Positions 17,501-26,493 of a stretch of DNA of 64,000 nt are shown here, in pieces (the stretch's first letter is position 1; every line of letters starts with the position of its first letter). The DNA lies in contig NZ_CANKXW010000003.1 of the NCBI RefSeq assembly GCF_947487805.1, positions 124,001-188,000 on the forward strand. The letters run 5' to 3'. A program made the position numbers and the translations under genes. The DNA is from an uncultured Tateyamaria sp. (GTDB lineage: Bacteria > Pseudomonadota > Alphaproteobacteria > Rhodobacterales > Rhodobacteraceae). The notes under the pieces are model-generated. The model did not search any database and was not told where the DNA came from. It saw nothing but the letters and a program-made list of their open reading frames with translations.

Positions 17501-18196
17501 TCAGTCGCGGGGCGGGGACCACATGCCAGGCAGGTCCGCATTGGGCATGCGGGGCGGGGCCTTGATCTGGCTCAGCACCCAGTTCGGTCCGGCCAGAAGC
17601 GCGCTGAGCGTCTTGCTGTCGCGTACCTGCGCCTTGACCTTTTCGATCTGCATCACGTCGTCGATGCGCCGGTCAAGAAAGGCCCAGGTCGCCTGATTGT
17701 CAGTGCTGTCATCGCCCAGCCAATAGAGCACGGTCGCGCTGTAGACACCCGCCAGGGTTGCGCGTTTGGTGTACCAGTTCACGTCGTCGGACGTGTCGCC
17801 CAGCGTATCCCAGATCAGGTCTGCCGTGCCCCAGATCGCCTTGGCCCCGTCGGCCGCATGCATCGGCAGGGCAAAGAGCGTCGTCCCGCGTCGCACGGCT
17901 TCCTTGTCCGACACGGCCTCGATGCGAAAGCGGACGGCGGCGGCAATCTTGTCGCGGAACCGCTCCGGCAAGGCGTCGGATTTGAGCCGGTCCACCATCG
18001 CCGCGTCACCGCGCGCGTGGTAGGCCAGCGCCAGATCAACGGCGCCGCGTGGGCACATCGCGCGCGCCATGGTGATGTCGATTTCCGCGTCACGGGCGGC
18101 TGCGACAAAGGTCGTCTCGGACCAGCCGTCAAACGGCACGTGCAAGAGCGCGGCATCCAGAAGGCGGTCGATCAGGTCTTGGGGTGTCTGTACCAT
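17501..18196 (-). CDS. coq9: COQ9 family ubiquinone biosynthesis protein
   Basis: Lipid-binding accessory protein for ubiquinone biosynthesis, of the TetR-like COQ9 fold, 231 residues. Family segments are LLDAALLHVPFDGWSE, FRIEAVSDKEAVRRG (the membrane/lipid helix region), DTSDDVNWYTKRATLAGVYSATVLYWLGD (the conserved core) and a FLDRRIDDVMQIEKVKA helix. ATG 18196 (MVQTPQ) is preferred to a TTG two codons upstream. The gene is divergent from rpsU. Confidence 0.92.
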   Translation of the reverse strand: MVQTPQDLIDRLLDAALLHVPFDGWSETTFVAAARDAEIDITMARAMCPRGAVDLALAYHARGDAAMVDRLKSDALPERFRDKIAAAVRFRIEAVSDKEAVRRGTTLFALPMHAADGAKAIWGTADLIWDTLGDTSDDVNWYTKRATLAGVYSATVLYWLGDDSTDNQATWAFLDRRIDDVMQIEKVKAQVRDSKTLSALLAGPNWVLSQIKAPPRMPNADLPGMWSPPRD

Positions 18197-18360
18197 GCCC
18201 AAGAGCTAGAGCGCGCGCGGGGTCCGGGCAAGGGGGCGCGGGGTCGCATCTGCCTTGACATCCTTAGGCGCGTCGGGCTGGACAAACGGCCCGGCCTTTG
18301 CTATGCGGCCACTTCCTGCAAATCCTTGCAACTCGAATCTAGAAAGGTGGTGACAACCAC

Positions 18361-18567
18361 ATGCAGGTTAGTGTTCGCGACAACAATGTCGATCAGGCCC
18401 TCCGGGCTCTGAAGAAAAAGCTCCAGCGCGAAGGCGTGTTCCGTGAAATGAAGCTCAAGCAACATTTCGAGAAACCGTCCGAGAAAAAAGCGCGCGAGAA
18501 AGCTGAAGCGATCCGCCGTGCCCGCAAGCTGGCACGCAAAAAAGCACAGCGCGAAGGCATGATGTAA
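18361..18567 (+). CDS. rpsU: 30S ribosomal protein S21
   Basis: A 68-residue basic protein: [43 protein letters not shown], then a Lys/Arg-rich tail [20 protein letters not shown]21 helps mRNA engagement on the 30S subunit. The AAAGGTGGTG stretch ahead of the ATG serves as the ribosome site. Monocistronic: a strong terminator follows 33 bases after the stop. Confidence 0.97.
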   Translation: MQVSVRDNNVDQALRALKKKLQREGVFREMKLKQHFEKPSEKKAREKAEAIRRARKLARKKAQREGMM

Positions 18568-18599
18568 GTCATCCCGACGCAATTTGTGTCAAGAATTTC

Positions 18600-18634
18600 A
18601 ACCCCCGTGGCCCCGGCTGCGGGGGTTTGTTTTT
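18600..18634 (+). terminator. Rho-independent terminator of rpsU
   Basis: AACCCCCG (18600-18607) pairs with CGGGGGTT (18620-18627), followed by TGTTTTT. Confidence 0.93.
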
Positions 18635-18651
18635 GCCGGGTCGCTGCGCAC

Positions 18652-20400
18652 CTAGCCCGCCCGCAGCATGTCCGGTGCAACCGGTCCGATCCGAGCGCCC
18701 GGGTCGTCGTCCTGTACCACGTGATCCAGCCGGAAGCTGCGCAAGCGGTCCGAAATGTGTTCCATCCCCGCCGTCAGCGCGATGCAGGCGGCGCTGGTTT
18801 CCTCGAACATGGCCGCGTTGCTTTGTGCGACGGCGTCCAGATCGCCGACCGTCGCATTCACAGCGCTGAGCCCGTTGGACTGTTCTTCGGCGGCATGGGC
18901 AATGCGTTCGACTGCGGCGGTCATGTCGGCGATGGAGGTCACGATCCCTTCCAGCGCCTTGCCCGCCTGCCCCACGAGGCCCACGCCATCCTGTACCTGT
19001 GCGCCGCTGCGTTCGGTCAATTCGTTGATGCCGCGCGCCGCCTCGGTCGCGCGTTGGGACAGCGCCCGCACCTCGGAGGCGACAACGGAGAAACCGCGCC
19101 CCGCCTCGCCGGCACGGGCCGCCTCGACACCGGCGTTCAGGGCCAGCAGATTGGTCTGGAACGCGATCCCGTCCATGACCGCGTTGATCTTGGCAATCTC
19201 TTGCGACGAAGCTTCGATCTCGCTCATCGCGGCAATGACACGGCGGACAACTTCGCCGCCCGCAATGGCGTCTGACTTGACCGCGCTGGCCGCGGCGGCC
19301 GTTGCCTTGGCGTTTTCGGTCGAAGCGCGCACGGTCGTGTGCAGGCTGTCGATCGCGGCCCCCGTGGCCTCGAGCGAGGCGACCTGCTTGTCCGTGCGTT
19401 CCGACAGGTCGTTGGCCGACGAATTCACGCCCGCCACCTGTTCCATCAGCGCATTGGTGTTGGTCGCCACATCCCCCAGCGCGGACGCGAGGTTGCGGAT
19501 TGCGCGGTTGTAATCCGAGCGCAGCGGCTCGTACGCGTCGGGAAATGCGATTTCGATGGGCGAGGACAGATCACCTTGCGCCACCCGCGCCAGCGCCGAC
19601 CGCAATGCTGCGACCACGCGCTCCTGTTCGTCCAGCACAGCCTGTTGTGCCGCGGCACTGCGAGCCTCGCTCTCGCGCACTTCTGCATCGGATTTGGCGC
19701 GCGCAGCCTGTTCGACCTCAAGCTGGTTCAACAGGATCTCGGCCTCTTTCTGGGCAGATTGCGCACGCGCGGTTTCAGCCTCTGCGGCAGATTGCGCGGC
19801 TGTGGCCATGTCACTCGCCTGCTCGGCCCGTTCCGTGGCCTCGGTCGCAGATTTCAGAGCGCGGTCAATCTGCCGCGTCAGGCTGAGCCGGATACGCACA
19901 GCCCACCCGAGCACAAGCACCTGCAAGGCGACGATGGCGCCGTGAAACAGGACACGTTCAATATTGTGGAGAAAGTCAGTCGTCGGGAACACCAGTTGCG
20001 GTACAAATACACCCAGCGACAGGTGATGCAGAACGGTGGTGCCCGCCGCCAGAAGAATCGCACGGAAATCCACAAGGCCCACCAACGCGGACAGGGCGAC
20101 AAAGAAGAACATGTGCGAGTCGATTTGCCAGCCCGTCCCGGACATGACCGCCACAAAGGCGATCGCCTGCGCGATGACCATTTGCCCAACCACCAGCCTG
20201 TAGCCGGGAAATTCTGTTCGCACTGACCAGTACCCGACCCCCGCGGCCACCGCGCCAAGGACGCCCGGCAGCACCGAATCGATGGGCAAGAGAAGACCGG
20301 CAGCGGCGATACAGACGGCAAAGATCCCGCACCATTTGACCAGCCATCCCGCCGCACGCAGGCGCGACGCGTCAAGCGCACTCATTACATCGTGGTTCAT
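18652..20400 (-). CDS. Methyl-accepting chemotaxis protein with a multi-helix membrane sensor
   Basis: Chemoreceptor of 582 residues. The first 190 residues form several membrane helices (WLVKWCGIFAVCIAAAGLLL, AVAAGVGYW, MVIAQAIAFVAVM, HMFFFVALSALVGLV, VLVLGWAV) with no large periplasmic domain, so it may sense a membrane or internal cue. A coiled coil (about 200-280) follows, then a HAMP-like segment (EIAFPDAYEPLRSDYNRAI) and the signalling domain with the conserved tip INAVMDGIAFQTNLLALNAG...EAGRGFSVVASEVRALSQR. No CheB/CheR pentapeptide is visible at the C-terminus. The start at 20400 has GGAG at 7 bases. Confidence 0.92.
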   Translation of the reverse strand: MNHDVMSALDASRLRAAGWLVKWCGIFAVCIAAAGLLLPIDSVLPGVLGAVAAGVGYWSVRTEFPGYRLVVGQMVIAQAIAFVAVMSGTGWQIDSHMFFFVALSALVGLVDFRAILLAAGTTVLHHLSLGVFVPQLVFPTTDFLHNIERVLFHGAIVALQVLVLGWAVRIRLSLTRQIDRALKSATEATERAEQASDMATAAQSAAEAETARAQSAQKEAEILLNQLEVEQAARAKSDAEVRESEARSAAAQQAVLDEQERVVAALRSALARVAQGDLSSPIEIAFPDAYEPLRSDYNRAIRNLASALGDVATNTNALMEQVAGVNSSANDLSERTDKQVASLEATGAAIDSLHTTVRASTENAKATAAAASAVKSDAIAGGEVVRRVIAAMSEIEASSQEIAKINAVMDGIAFQTNLLALNAGVEAARAGEAGRGFSVVASEVRALSQRATEAARGINELTERSGAQVQDGVGLVGQAGKALEGIVTSIADMTAAVERIAHAAEEQSNGLSAVNATVGDLDAVAQSNAAMFEETSAACIALTAGMEHISDRLRSFRLDHVVQDDDPGARIGPVAPDMLRAG

Positions 20401-20690
20401 GTTTTTACTCCACATATCGCGGCGAGCGCATCGGCCGGAACAACCCACCACGCGCCCGCGGCCTGCGCCGTGTGGGCCAGATCGGGGTGATCGGATTGAA
20501 TCAGGACACCGAAAGGCGCGCGTTCAGGGCCGATGACACGCCCGCCCAGCGCAGACACCATCGCGCCGCTGTCCAGCCAGGGCGGCACGATCACCAGCAT
20601 CACATCGCCGTCTGCGCGCGGCGCCGTGGCCAGCGCCATCACCGGCCCCGCGACCACCAGCAGAAACATCATCATCCAAACGCGCATCAT
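20397..20690 (-). CDS. Small exported protein translationally coupled to the chemoreceptor
   Basis: A frame of 97 residues whose stop overlaps the receptor start (ATGA). It begins MMRVWMMMFLLVVAGPVMALA, a good signal peptide, then a 75-residue domain with DVMLVIVPPWLDSGAMVSALGGRVIGPE and a Trp-containing end (AGAWWVVPADALAAICGVKT). Not recognised. The coupling implies joint production with the chemoreceptor, and a periplasmic partner or ligand-handling role is a guess. The start could equally be the ATG one codon later (20687). Confidence 0.65.
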   Translation of the reverse strand: MMRVWMMMFLLVVAGPVMALATAPRADGDVMLVIVPPWLDSGAMVSALGGRVIGPERAPFGVLIQSDHPDLAHTAQAAGAWWVVPADALAAICGVKT

Positions 20691-20775
20691 ACACCATCGA
20701 CCAAAACCGAGGCTGTGATAGCGCGGCCTTCTAAAGGAATGCCTAATCGCCACCCGAAATTACGCGACGCCCCGT

Positions 20776-21234
20776 CTAGACAGGCAGCGCAGTTGTCTTG
20801 AACACCGTCCTGAGCGCAAAGCTGGACTGCATCTGCGCCACGCCGGGCAGGCGCGCGAGGTGCTGGCGGTGGATGCGGGCGAAATCCTCGGTCCCTTCGG
20901 CGACAACCTTGAGGATATAGTCCGCCGTGCCCGCCATCAGGTGGCATTCCAGCACATCCGGAATGCGCGCGACGGCCTTTTCAAAGGCCTCGAGCACCTC
21001 GTCGGCCTGACCCTGAAGGGTGATTTCCACGAAAACGGTTGTGGGCACGCCCATCTTGCGCGCGTCCAGCAGAGCCACGTAGTCCCGTATATACCCCGCC
21101 TCTTCGAGGCGCTGCACGCGGCGGTGACAGGCAGAGGCCGACAGGTGGACCGCCTCGCTGAGTTCGGCATTGGGCATCCGGCCGCGTTTTTGCAGGGCGC
21201 TGAGAATACGGCGATCTGTTGCATCCAGGGTCAT
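20776..21234 (-). CDS. Lrp/AsnC-family regulator, divergent from alanine dehydrogenase
   Basis: Regulator of 152 residues. The HTH (about 4-60) is LDATDRRILSALQKRGRMPNAELSEAVHLSASACHRRVQRLEE, followed by the RAM/ACT ligand domain with FVEITLQGQADEVLEAFEKAV and CHLMAGTADYILKVV. ATG 21234 is used; longer starts would run into the divergent promoter. By position it is probably the regulator of ald, as AldR/PutR-type Lrp proteins are elsewhere. The intergenic region holds TTGCGGCGCAA, a short palindrome that could be its site. Confidence 0.92.
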   Translation of the reverse strand: MTLDATDRRILSALQKRGRMPNAELSEAVHLSASACHRRVQRLEEAGYIRDYVALLDARKMGVPTTVFVEITLQGQADEVLEAFEKAVARIPDVLECHLMAGTADYILKVVAEGTEDFARIHRQHLARLPGVAQMQSSFALRTVFKTTALPV

Positions 21235-21368
21235 TGGCGCGGAATCCTCCTGCATTTGCGGCGCAATACGCAACATTCTTCGACTGTTACACGCAAACAC
21301 GAACCCGGTTTGGTGCCCGATTGCAAGCCTTGAGGCGCATCATGGGGGCAAGATCAGAGGAGGATCCC

Positions 21369-22487
21369 ATGCATATCGGTTGTCCCACGGAAATCAAACC
21401 ACAGGAATATCGCGTCGGGCTGACGCCCAATGCCGCGCGCGAGGCCATCGCCCACGGGCACCGGGTGTCGGTGCAGACCGGGGCCGGGATGGGCGCGGGC
21501 TTTGCCGACGCGGATTACGTCAGCGCCGGTGCGGAAATCGTGGAAACGGCGCAGGATATCTTTGCCAGTGCCGACATGGTCGTAAAGGTCAAGGAACCGC
21601 AGGCGGGTGAACGCAAGATGCTGCGCGAGGGGCAGGTCCTGTTCACCTATCTGCACCTCGCACCCGACCCGGAACAGACGCGCGACCTGTTGGCGTCGGG
21701 CTGCACGGCCATCGCCTATGAGACGGTGACGGATGCGCAAGGCGGGCTGCCGCTTCTGGCGCCGATGTCGGAGGTTGCGGGCAAGCTGGCGCCGCAGGTG
21801 GGCGCGTGGACGCTGCAAAAGGCCAATGGCGGGCGGGGAGTCTTGATGGGCGGGGTGCCCGGTGTGGGGCCCGCCCGCGTGGTCGTGATCGGGGGTGGCG
21901 TCGTGGGCACCCATGCGGCCCGCGTCGCGGCGGGCATGGGCGCGGATGTCACGGTTCTGGACCGGTCCTTGCCACGCATGCGCTATCTCGACGATGCCTT
22001 TGGTGGAGTGTTCAAGACCAGCTTTGCCAGCGCGGGCAACACCGCCGAACTGGTGGCAGAGGCGGACATGGTCGTGGGTGCAGTCCTGATCCCCGGCGCT
22101 GCGGCCCCGAAACTGGTGACACGCGCGCAGCTGTCGACGATGAAGCCCGGAGCAGCCATCGTCGATGTGGCCATCGACCAGGGCGGATGTTTCGAGACCT
22201 CGCGCGCCACGACCCATGACGATCCGATCTATGAGGTGGACGGGATCATGCACTATTGCGTGGCCAACATGCCGGGCGCCGTGGCGCGCACGTCGACCAT
22301 TGCGCTGGGGAATGCGACCATGCCGTTCATGCTGGCGCTGGCGGACAAGGGGTGGCGGCAGGCCTGCGCGGATGATCCGCACCTGCTGGAAGGGTTGAAC
22401 GTCCATGCCGGGCAGCTGACCTATTTCGCGGTGGGCAAGGCGCTTGGCATTGACGTGATTTCGCCGGGCCTTGCGATCAAGCAGTAG
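21369..22487 (+). CDS. ald: Alanine dehydrogenase
   Basis: NAD-dependent L-alanine deaminase of 372 residues yielding pyruvate and ammonium. It shows CPTEIKPQEYRVGLTP (5-20), the catalytic K75 in VKVKEPQ and H96 in TYLHLAPD, both at the standard numbers, and a Rossmann core VVVIGGGVVGTHAARVAAGMGADV. GAGGAGG lies ahead of ATG 21369. In this genome it can regenerate the pyruvate used by Tpa, linking it to taurine use; that link is inferred. It is divergent from an Lrp regulator. Confidence 0.96.
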   Translation: MHIGCPTEIKPQEYRVGLTPNAAREAIAHGHRVSVQTGAGMGAGFADADYVSAGAEIVETAQDIFASADMVVKVKEPQAGERKMLREGQVLFTYLHLAPDPEQTRDLLASGCTAIAYETVTDAQGGLPLLAPMSEVAGKLAPQVGAWTLQKANGGRGVLMGGVPGVGPARVVVIGGGVVGTHAARVAAGMGADVTVLDRSLPRMRYLDDAFGGVFKTSFASAGNTAELVAEADMVVGAVLIPGAAAPKLVTRAQLSTMKPGAAIVDVAIDQGGCFETSRATTHDDPIYEVDGIMHYCVANMPGAVARTSTIALGNATMPFMLALADKGWRQACADDPHLLEGLNVHAGQLTYFAVGKALGIDVISPGLAIKQ

Positions 22488-22496
22488 AGCGGCCGA

Positions 22497-22516
22497 TGTA
22501 AACTGAGGAGTTTACA
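22497..22516. promoter_or_regulatory. 20-bp palindrome upstream of the SDR gene
   Basis: TGTAAACT (22497-22504), spacer GAGG, AGTTTACA (22509-22516): perfect 8-bp arms, AT-rich against its surroundings, 67 bases before the SDR start and 10 after the ald stop. It has no T-run, so it is more likely an operator than a terminator. Confidence 0.7.
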
Positions 22517-22582
22517 CTGGCGGCGTGCTGTGATGAGACTGTGGCCGGGGCGATGGGCCCCTCGCCATATCGGAGCATCCCC

Positions 22583-23437
22583 ATGCAGCACGTCATCCTG
22601 ATCACCGGCACCTCGACGGGCCTTGGCATTCGCATCGCGGTGCAGGCCGCGCAGGCCGGGCACATCGTCTATGCGACCATGCGCAACCTGGGCAAACGCG
22701 ACGCACTGGATGCCGCCGCCGCAGAGGCCGGTGTCACGCTGAACGTCCTGCAACTCGATGTGCAGGACACTGACAGTGTTACCGCTGCCGTGGCCCACGT
22801 CATGCAGGCCGAAAACCGCATCGACGTGATGATCAACAACGCAGGCGCGGGGTTTGTAAGGTCGACAGAGCAGGCCAGCGAAGACGACATCAACTGGGTC
22901 ATGGACGTGAATTTCAACGGCGTCGTGCGCTGTACCAAGGCCGTCATCGGACATATGCGCCGCGCGCGGTCCGGGCATATCATCAACATCTCGTCTGTGG
23001 GCGGGCTGGTCGGGCAACCGTTCAACGAGGTCTACTGTGCGGCGAAATTTGCGGTCGAAGGGTACACTGAGGCGATGGCCTCTTACATCACGCCCAGCTT
23101 CGGCATCCACTTTACCTGCGTGGAACCGGGCGGCATCGCGTCGGAATTCGCCACGAATGTCTTGCAACATGTGCAGTCCACCGGCGGCATGCTGGAGGAT
23201 GAGTACCTGCCGATCCTGCAGAAATATATCGGCGGTGCGCAGGACAGGCAGGGCGGCGACATCTATCAGACCGCCGATCAGGTGGCCGAGGTGGTGATGT
23301 CCTGCATCGCGGCGGACACACCGCCCATCCGCATCCGCACATCTCAATGGGCCGAAACGTTCTGTGCGCTCAAGACCGACCTCGACCCCGATGGCAGAAA
23401 GCAGCAGGCGCAGGTCATCGCGCAATTCCTGACGTAA
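22583..23437 (+). CDS. Short-chain dehydrogenase/reductase
   Basis: NAD(P)-dependent SDR of 284 residues, classical type. It has the glycine motif TGTSTGLG (8-15), NNAGAGF, the catalytic ISSVGG Ser, and the YCAAK active-site Tyr/Lys. Length and the C-terminal part (TADQVAEVVMSCIA) match the wider SDR_c1-type group acting on unknown alcohols or ketones. ATG 22583 lies 67 bases past a perfect palindrome that probably controls it; the cognate regulator is not in the window. Confidence 0.88.
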   Translation: MQHVILITGTSTGLGIRIAVQAAQAGHIVYATMRNLGKRDALDAAAAEAGVTLNVLQLDVQDTDSVTAAVAHVMQAENRIDVMINNAGAGFVRSTEQASEDDINWVMDVNFNGVVRCTKAVIGHMRRARSGHIINISSVGGLVGQPFNEVYCAAKFAVEGYTEAMASYITPSFGIHFTCVEPGGIASEFATNVLQHVQSTGGMLEDEYLPILQKYIGGAQDRQGGDIYQTADQVAEVVMSCIAADTPPIRIRTSQWAETFCALKTDLDPDGRKQQAQVIAQFLT

Positions 23438-23442
23438 CGCAA

Positions 23443-23465
23443 AAGGCCCGCCATTGGCGGGCCTT
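23443..23465. terminator. Bidirectional terminator between SDR and mscL
   Basis: AAGGCCCGCC (23443-23452), loop ATT, GGCGGGCCTT (23456-23465). Perfect stem flanked by AA/TT runs and placed between convergent genes. Confidence 0.85.
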
Positions 23466-23486
23466 CATCATCTTTTCAGGGCCGGA

Positions 23487-23915
23487 TCACTTGGCCAGGG
23501 AGTCGCGGATTTCCATCAGGATATCCAGCTCGCTTGGGCCGGTTTCGACCTCTGGTGCCACCTCTTCCGGCTTTTCCGACATGGCTTTGACCTTGTTGAC
23601 ATAGCGCACCAGCATGAACACCACGAAGGCGATGATCAAGAAGTTGATGACGGCCATGATGAAAGACCCATAGGCGAACACGGCAGCCCCGGCCTCGCGT
23701 GCAGCTTCGAGCGATGCGCCCTCGGCCACGTCACCCGACAACACGAAGTACATGTTGGTAAAGTCGACACCGCCCATGAACAAACCGATAAACGGGTTGA
23801 TCAGATCGGCCACCAGCGACGACACAATCGCCGTGAATGCCGCCCCGATGATGATACCGACGGCCATGTCCATGACATTGCCCTTGGCAATGAAATCCTT
23901 GAATTCGTTAAGCAT
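23487..23915 (-). CDS. mscL: Large-conductance mechanosensitive channel
   Basis: Osmotic emergency valve of 142 residues forming a pentamer in the inner membrane. N-terminal [44 protein letters not shown] is the amphipathic helix plus TM1; TM2 is [25 protein letters not shown] Glu-rich cytoplasmic tail ends [17 protein letters not shown] 23915 (MLNEF) is used, since the 21 codons upstream are not part of the family. Confidence 0.96.
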   Translation of the reverse strand: MLNEFKDFIAKGNVMDMAVGIIIGAAFTAIVSSLVADLINPFIGLFMGGVDFTNMYFVLSGDVAEGASLEAAREAGAAVFAYGSFIMAVINFLIIAFVVFMLVRYVNKVKAMSEKPEEVAPEVETGPSELDILMEIRDSLAK

Positions 23916-24065
23916 ATTCAGTCCCTTGTTGGCTACAGCAGTTGCGCGTTTGCCCGCGCTTCGTGCGTGAGTGAACACCTGTTAACACATGAACCCACAT
24001 CTCAAAGGGTATTTTGCGGCCCGTTTTCCCCTATGTCATAGATCTACACCCACAGGAGAGACCTC

Positions 24066-24764
24066 ATGGCCGACCTCAGCGCCTTCCCGATCACCCAGCG
24101 ATGGGCCCCGAAAAACCCAAGTGTCCTGCAACTGTTTTCCTTCCCTACCCCGAACGGGGTCAAAGCCTCCATCGCGCTCGAAGAGATGGAGATCCCCTAT
24201 GAAGCCCACCTCGTCACCCTGTCGGATGCGGACGTCAAAAGCCCCGAGTTCCTGTCCCTGAACCCCAACAACAAGATCCCCGCCATCATCGATCCCAACG
24301 GCCCCGATGGCACGCCTGTGGGCCTGTTCGAATCCGGTGCGATCCTGATTTACCTCGCCGAGAAATCCGGCAAGCTGATCGGTGACACCGCCAGCGACAA
24401 GGCCAAGACGATCCAGTGGCTGATGTTCCAGATGGGCGGGCTTGGCCCGATGCTGGGGCAAATGGGATTTTTCGTGAAATTCGCCGGATCCCAGTGGGAG
24501 GACAAGCGCCCGCAGCAACGCTATGTCGACGAGGGCAAGCGTTTGCTCGGCGTCCTCGACAAGGAGCTGGCGGACAAGGACTGGATCACCGGACAGTATT
24601 CCATCGCGGATATCGCCATCGCGCCGTGGCTCAATGCGCTGAACTTCTACGAGGCAAAGGACATGGTCGGCTGGGACGACCACAAGAACCTGGTGGCCTA
24701 TCTCGACCGTTTCATGGCACGGCCCGCCGTGGAAAAGGGCAAGAACATCCCGCCCCGCCCCTGA
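24066..24764 (+). CDS. Glutathione S-transferase, Nu-class (YghU/YfcG-like)
   Basis: GST of 232 residues with a thioredoxin-fold N-terminus (LFSFPTPNGVKASIALEEMEIPYEAHLV), the glutathione-contact NKIPAI and the ESGAILIYLAEK motif, then an all-helical domain with ITGQYSIADIAIAPWL. The TPNG sequence in place of a Tyr/Ser-type start is the Nu-class pattern, and such proteins reduce disulfides or peroxides with glutathione. CAGGAGAG precedes ATG 24066. Its stop is 3 bases from the convergent GMC gene. Confidence 0.9.
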   Translation: MADLSAFPITQRWAPKNPSVLQLFSFPTPNGVKASIALEEMEIPYEAHLVTLSDADVKSPEFLSLNPNNKIPAIIDPNGPDGTPVGLFESGAILIYLAEKSGKLIGDTASDKAKTIQWLMFQMGGLGPMLGQMGFFVKFAGSQWEDKRPQQRYVDEGKRLLGVLDKELADKDWITGQYSIADIAIAPWLNALNFYEAKDMVGWDDHKNLVAYLDRFMARPAVEKGKNIPPRP

Positions 24765-24767
24765 CCG

Positions 24768-26378
24768 TCAAAGCGCCGGGGCACGCATCCCGGCGCTGAT
24801 CTTTTCCGCCATCATGATCGTGGGCGCATTGGTGTTGCCCCCGATCAACCGCGGCATCAACGACGCATCGACCACGCGCAGGCCGGCAACACCGTGCACA
24901 CGGCCCGCCGGGTCGGTTACGGCCATGTCACCCTGCCCCATCCGGCAGGTCCCCACCGGGTGATAGATCGTGTCGGCCCGCGCCCGGATATCCGCCTCGA
25001 GGCCAGCGTCACTCCCGTCATGGGGATAAAGCCGTTTGCCCCGCCAAGGATCCAGCGGCGGCGCGGTCAGGATATCCTCCATCAACCGCGCGCCGCGTTT
25101 GAGCACGGCAAGGTCACGGGCATCGGACAGGTACCCCGGATCAATGCGCGGCGGCAGCCCCGGATCCGCACCGTGCAGCCCCACATGCCCGCGCGACCAG
25201 GGCCGCAACACGCACACGTGGCAGGAATAGCCAAAGCGGAAATGGATCTTGCGCATGTGATCATCGACGATCCCCACCACGAAATGCAGCTGGACATCGG
25301 GTCGATCCGCCCCCGCCTCCGACCGCAGGAAGGCGCCACCTTCGGCAAAGGGCGTGGCAAACATGCCCCCACCGTCACGGCGCCAGCGCAGGCCCGCGCG
25401 CGCCAGATCCGCCAACCCCTTGGGGCCCAGCCCGATCACGTCGTCGCGTTTGGAATGATAGCTGATGATGTAATCCAGATGGTCCTGAAGGTTCTGCCCC
25501 ACACCGGGGGCCTCGTGCACAACTTCGATCCCGTGCTGCGCCAACTCATCCCGCGGCCCGATCCCCGACAGCATCAGCAGTTGCGGCGACCCGAATGCCC
25601 CGGCGGACAGGATCACCTCGCGCCCGGCCTGCACCAGCTTGACGCGGCCCTGATGCCTGATCCGCACGCCCACGGCGCGCCCGTCCTGCATCTCGACCTT
25701 TTGCGCCATCGCGCGGGTCAGCACGGTCAGGTTGGCGCGCGCCAGCACCGCATCCGGCAAATAGGCCGCCGCCGCCGAACAGCGCGTGCCCTTGTCCGGC
25801 CCGCGATGGGCCTGCGTCACCTGATAGAGGCCCACACCCTCTTGTTCCGGCCCGTTGAAGTCCGTCGTCACCCGGTGCTGCGCCTGCGCACCCGCCGCGA
25901 CAAAGGCATGGGTGATCGCCCGCGGCTCGGCCTGATCGGCGACCTGCAAGGGCCCATCGGCACCGTGCAGATCATCCGCCCCGCGCGCATTGCCCTCCGA
26001 CATGCGGAAATACGGCAGCACCGAGGCCCAGTCCCAGCCCTCGGCCCCCAGATCCGCCCATGCGTCGTAATCGCCCGCGTGCCCCCGCACATACAGCATC
26101 GCGTTGATCGCGCTCGACCCGCCCAGGGTGCGTCCGCGCGGCTGAAACCCGCGCCGCCCGTTCAAACCGGGCTGCGGCTCGGTTGAAAAGGCCCAGTTGT
26201 TGATCTTGGGCCGTCCGGAAATCATCGCCGCCACAAGCGCGGGTGCTCGCACCAGAATGCTGCGCCCATCGCCGCCCGCCTCGATCAGACAAACCGACAC
26301 GGCGGGATCTTCGCTCAACCGGGCCGCCATGACACAGCCCGCCGATCCGCCCCCCACAATCACATAATCAAACTGCAT
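24768..26378 (-). CDS. GMC-family FAD oxidoreductase (choline/alcohol dehydrogenase-like)
   Basis: Flavoprotein of 536 residues oxidising an alcohol group. The N-terminal FAD site is DYVIVGGGSAGCVMAARLSED; GMC signature 1 is FQPRGRTLGGSSAINAMLYVRG; signature 2 is EVILSAGAFGSPQLLMLSGIG. The catalytic His region near the end is TIYHPVGTCRMGQGD, followed by VDASLMPRLIGGNTNAPTIMMAEK. It differs from true BetA by context: no betaine genes are nearby, so the substrate is open. The start at 26378 gives the FAD motif at residue 4. Confidence 0.9.
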   Translation of the reverse strand: MQFDYVIVGGGSAGCVMAARLSEDPAVSVCLIEAGGDGRSILVRAPALVAAMISGRPKINNWAFSTEPQPGLNGRRGFQPRGRTLGGSSAINAMLYVRGHAGDYDAWADLGAEGWDWASVLPYFRMSEGNARGADDLHGADGPLQVADQAEPRAITHAFVAAGAQAQHRVTTDFNGPEQEGVGLYQVTQAHRGPDKGTRCSAAAAYLPDAVLARANLTVLTRAMAQKVEMQDGRAVGVRIRHQGRVKLVQAGREVILSAGAFGSPQLLMLSGIGPRDELAQHGIEVVHEAPGVGQNLQDHLDYIISYHSKRDDVIGLGPKGLADLARAGLRWRRDGGGMFATPFAEGGAFLRSEAGADRPDVQLHFVVGIVDDHMRKIHFRFGYSCHVCVLRPWSRGHVGLHGADPGLPPRIDPGYLSDARDLAVLKRGARLMEDILTAPPLDPWRGKRLYPHDGSDAGLEADIRARADTIYHPVGTCRMGQGDMAVTDPAGRVHGVAGLRVVDASLMPRLIGGNTNAPTIMMAEKISAGMRAPAL

Positions 26379-26441
26379 GGTCCGCCCTCCCGCGTTCTTT
26401 CGAACCCTACAGGGCGGCACAAATGACACAAGCGTAACCCC

Positions 26442-26493
26442 GGGTCGGCGGGCGGGCGCCTTTGCCGTCAGGCAAACAGAGCCGCCCCCGACC
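26442..26493. repeat. Intergenic palindromic element, copy 2
   Basis: GGGTCGGCGGGCGGGCGCC, then tip TTTGCC-GTCA-GGCAAA, then ACAGAGCCGCCCCCGACC. Same frame as copy 1 but a different tip stem, and it again ends on the TAG stop codon of a minus-strand gene. Confidence 0.75.

Noticed and set aside
18255..18283. TTGACA as the rpsU promoter -35
   Set aside because: No convincing -10 at 17 bp (CTGGAC); not called.
24894..26186. Plus-strand frame of 430 codons
   Set aside because: Antisense to the GMC oxidoreductase; Arg/Pro/His-rich shadow protein.
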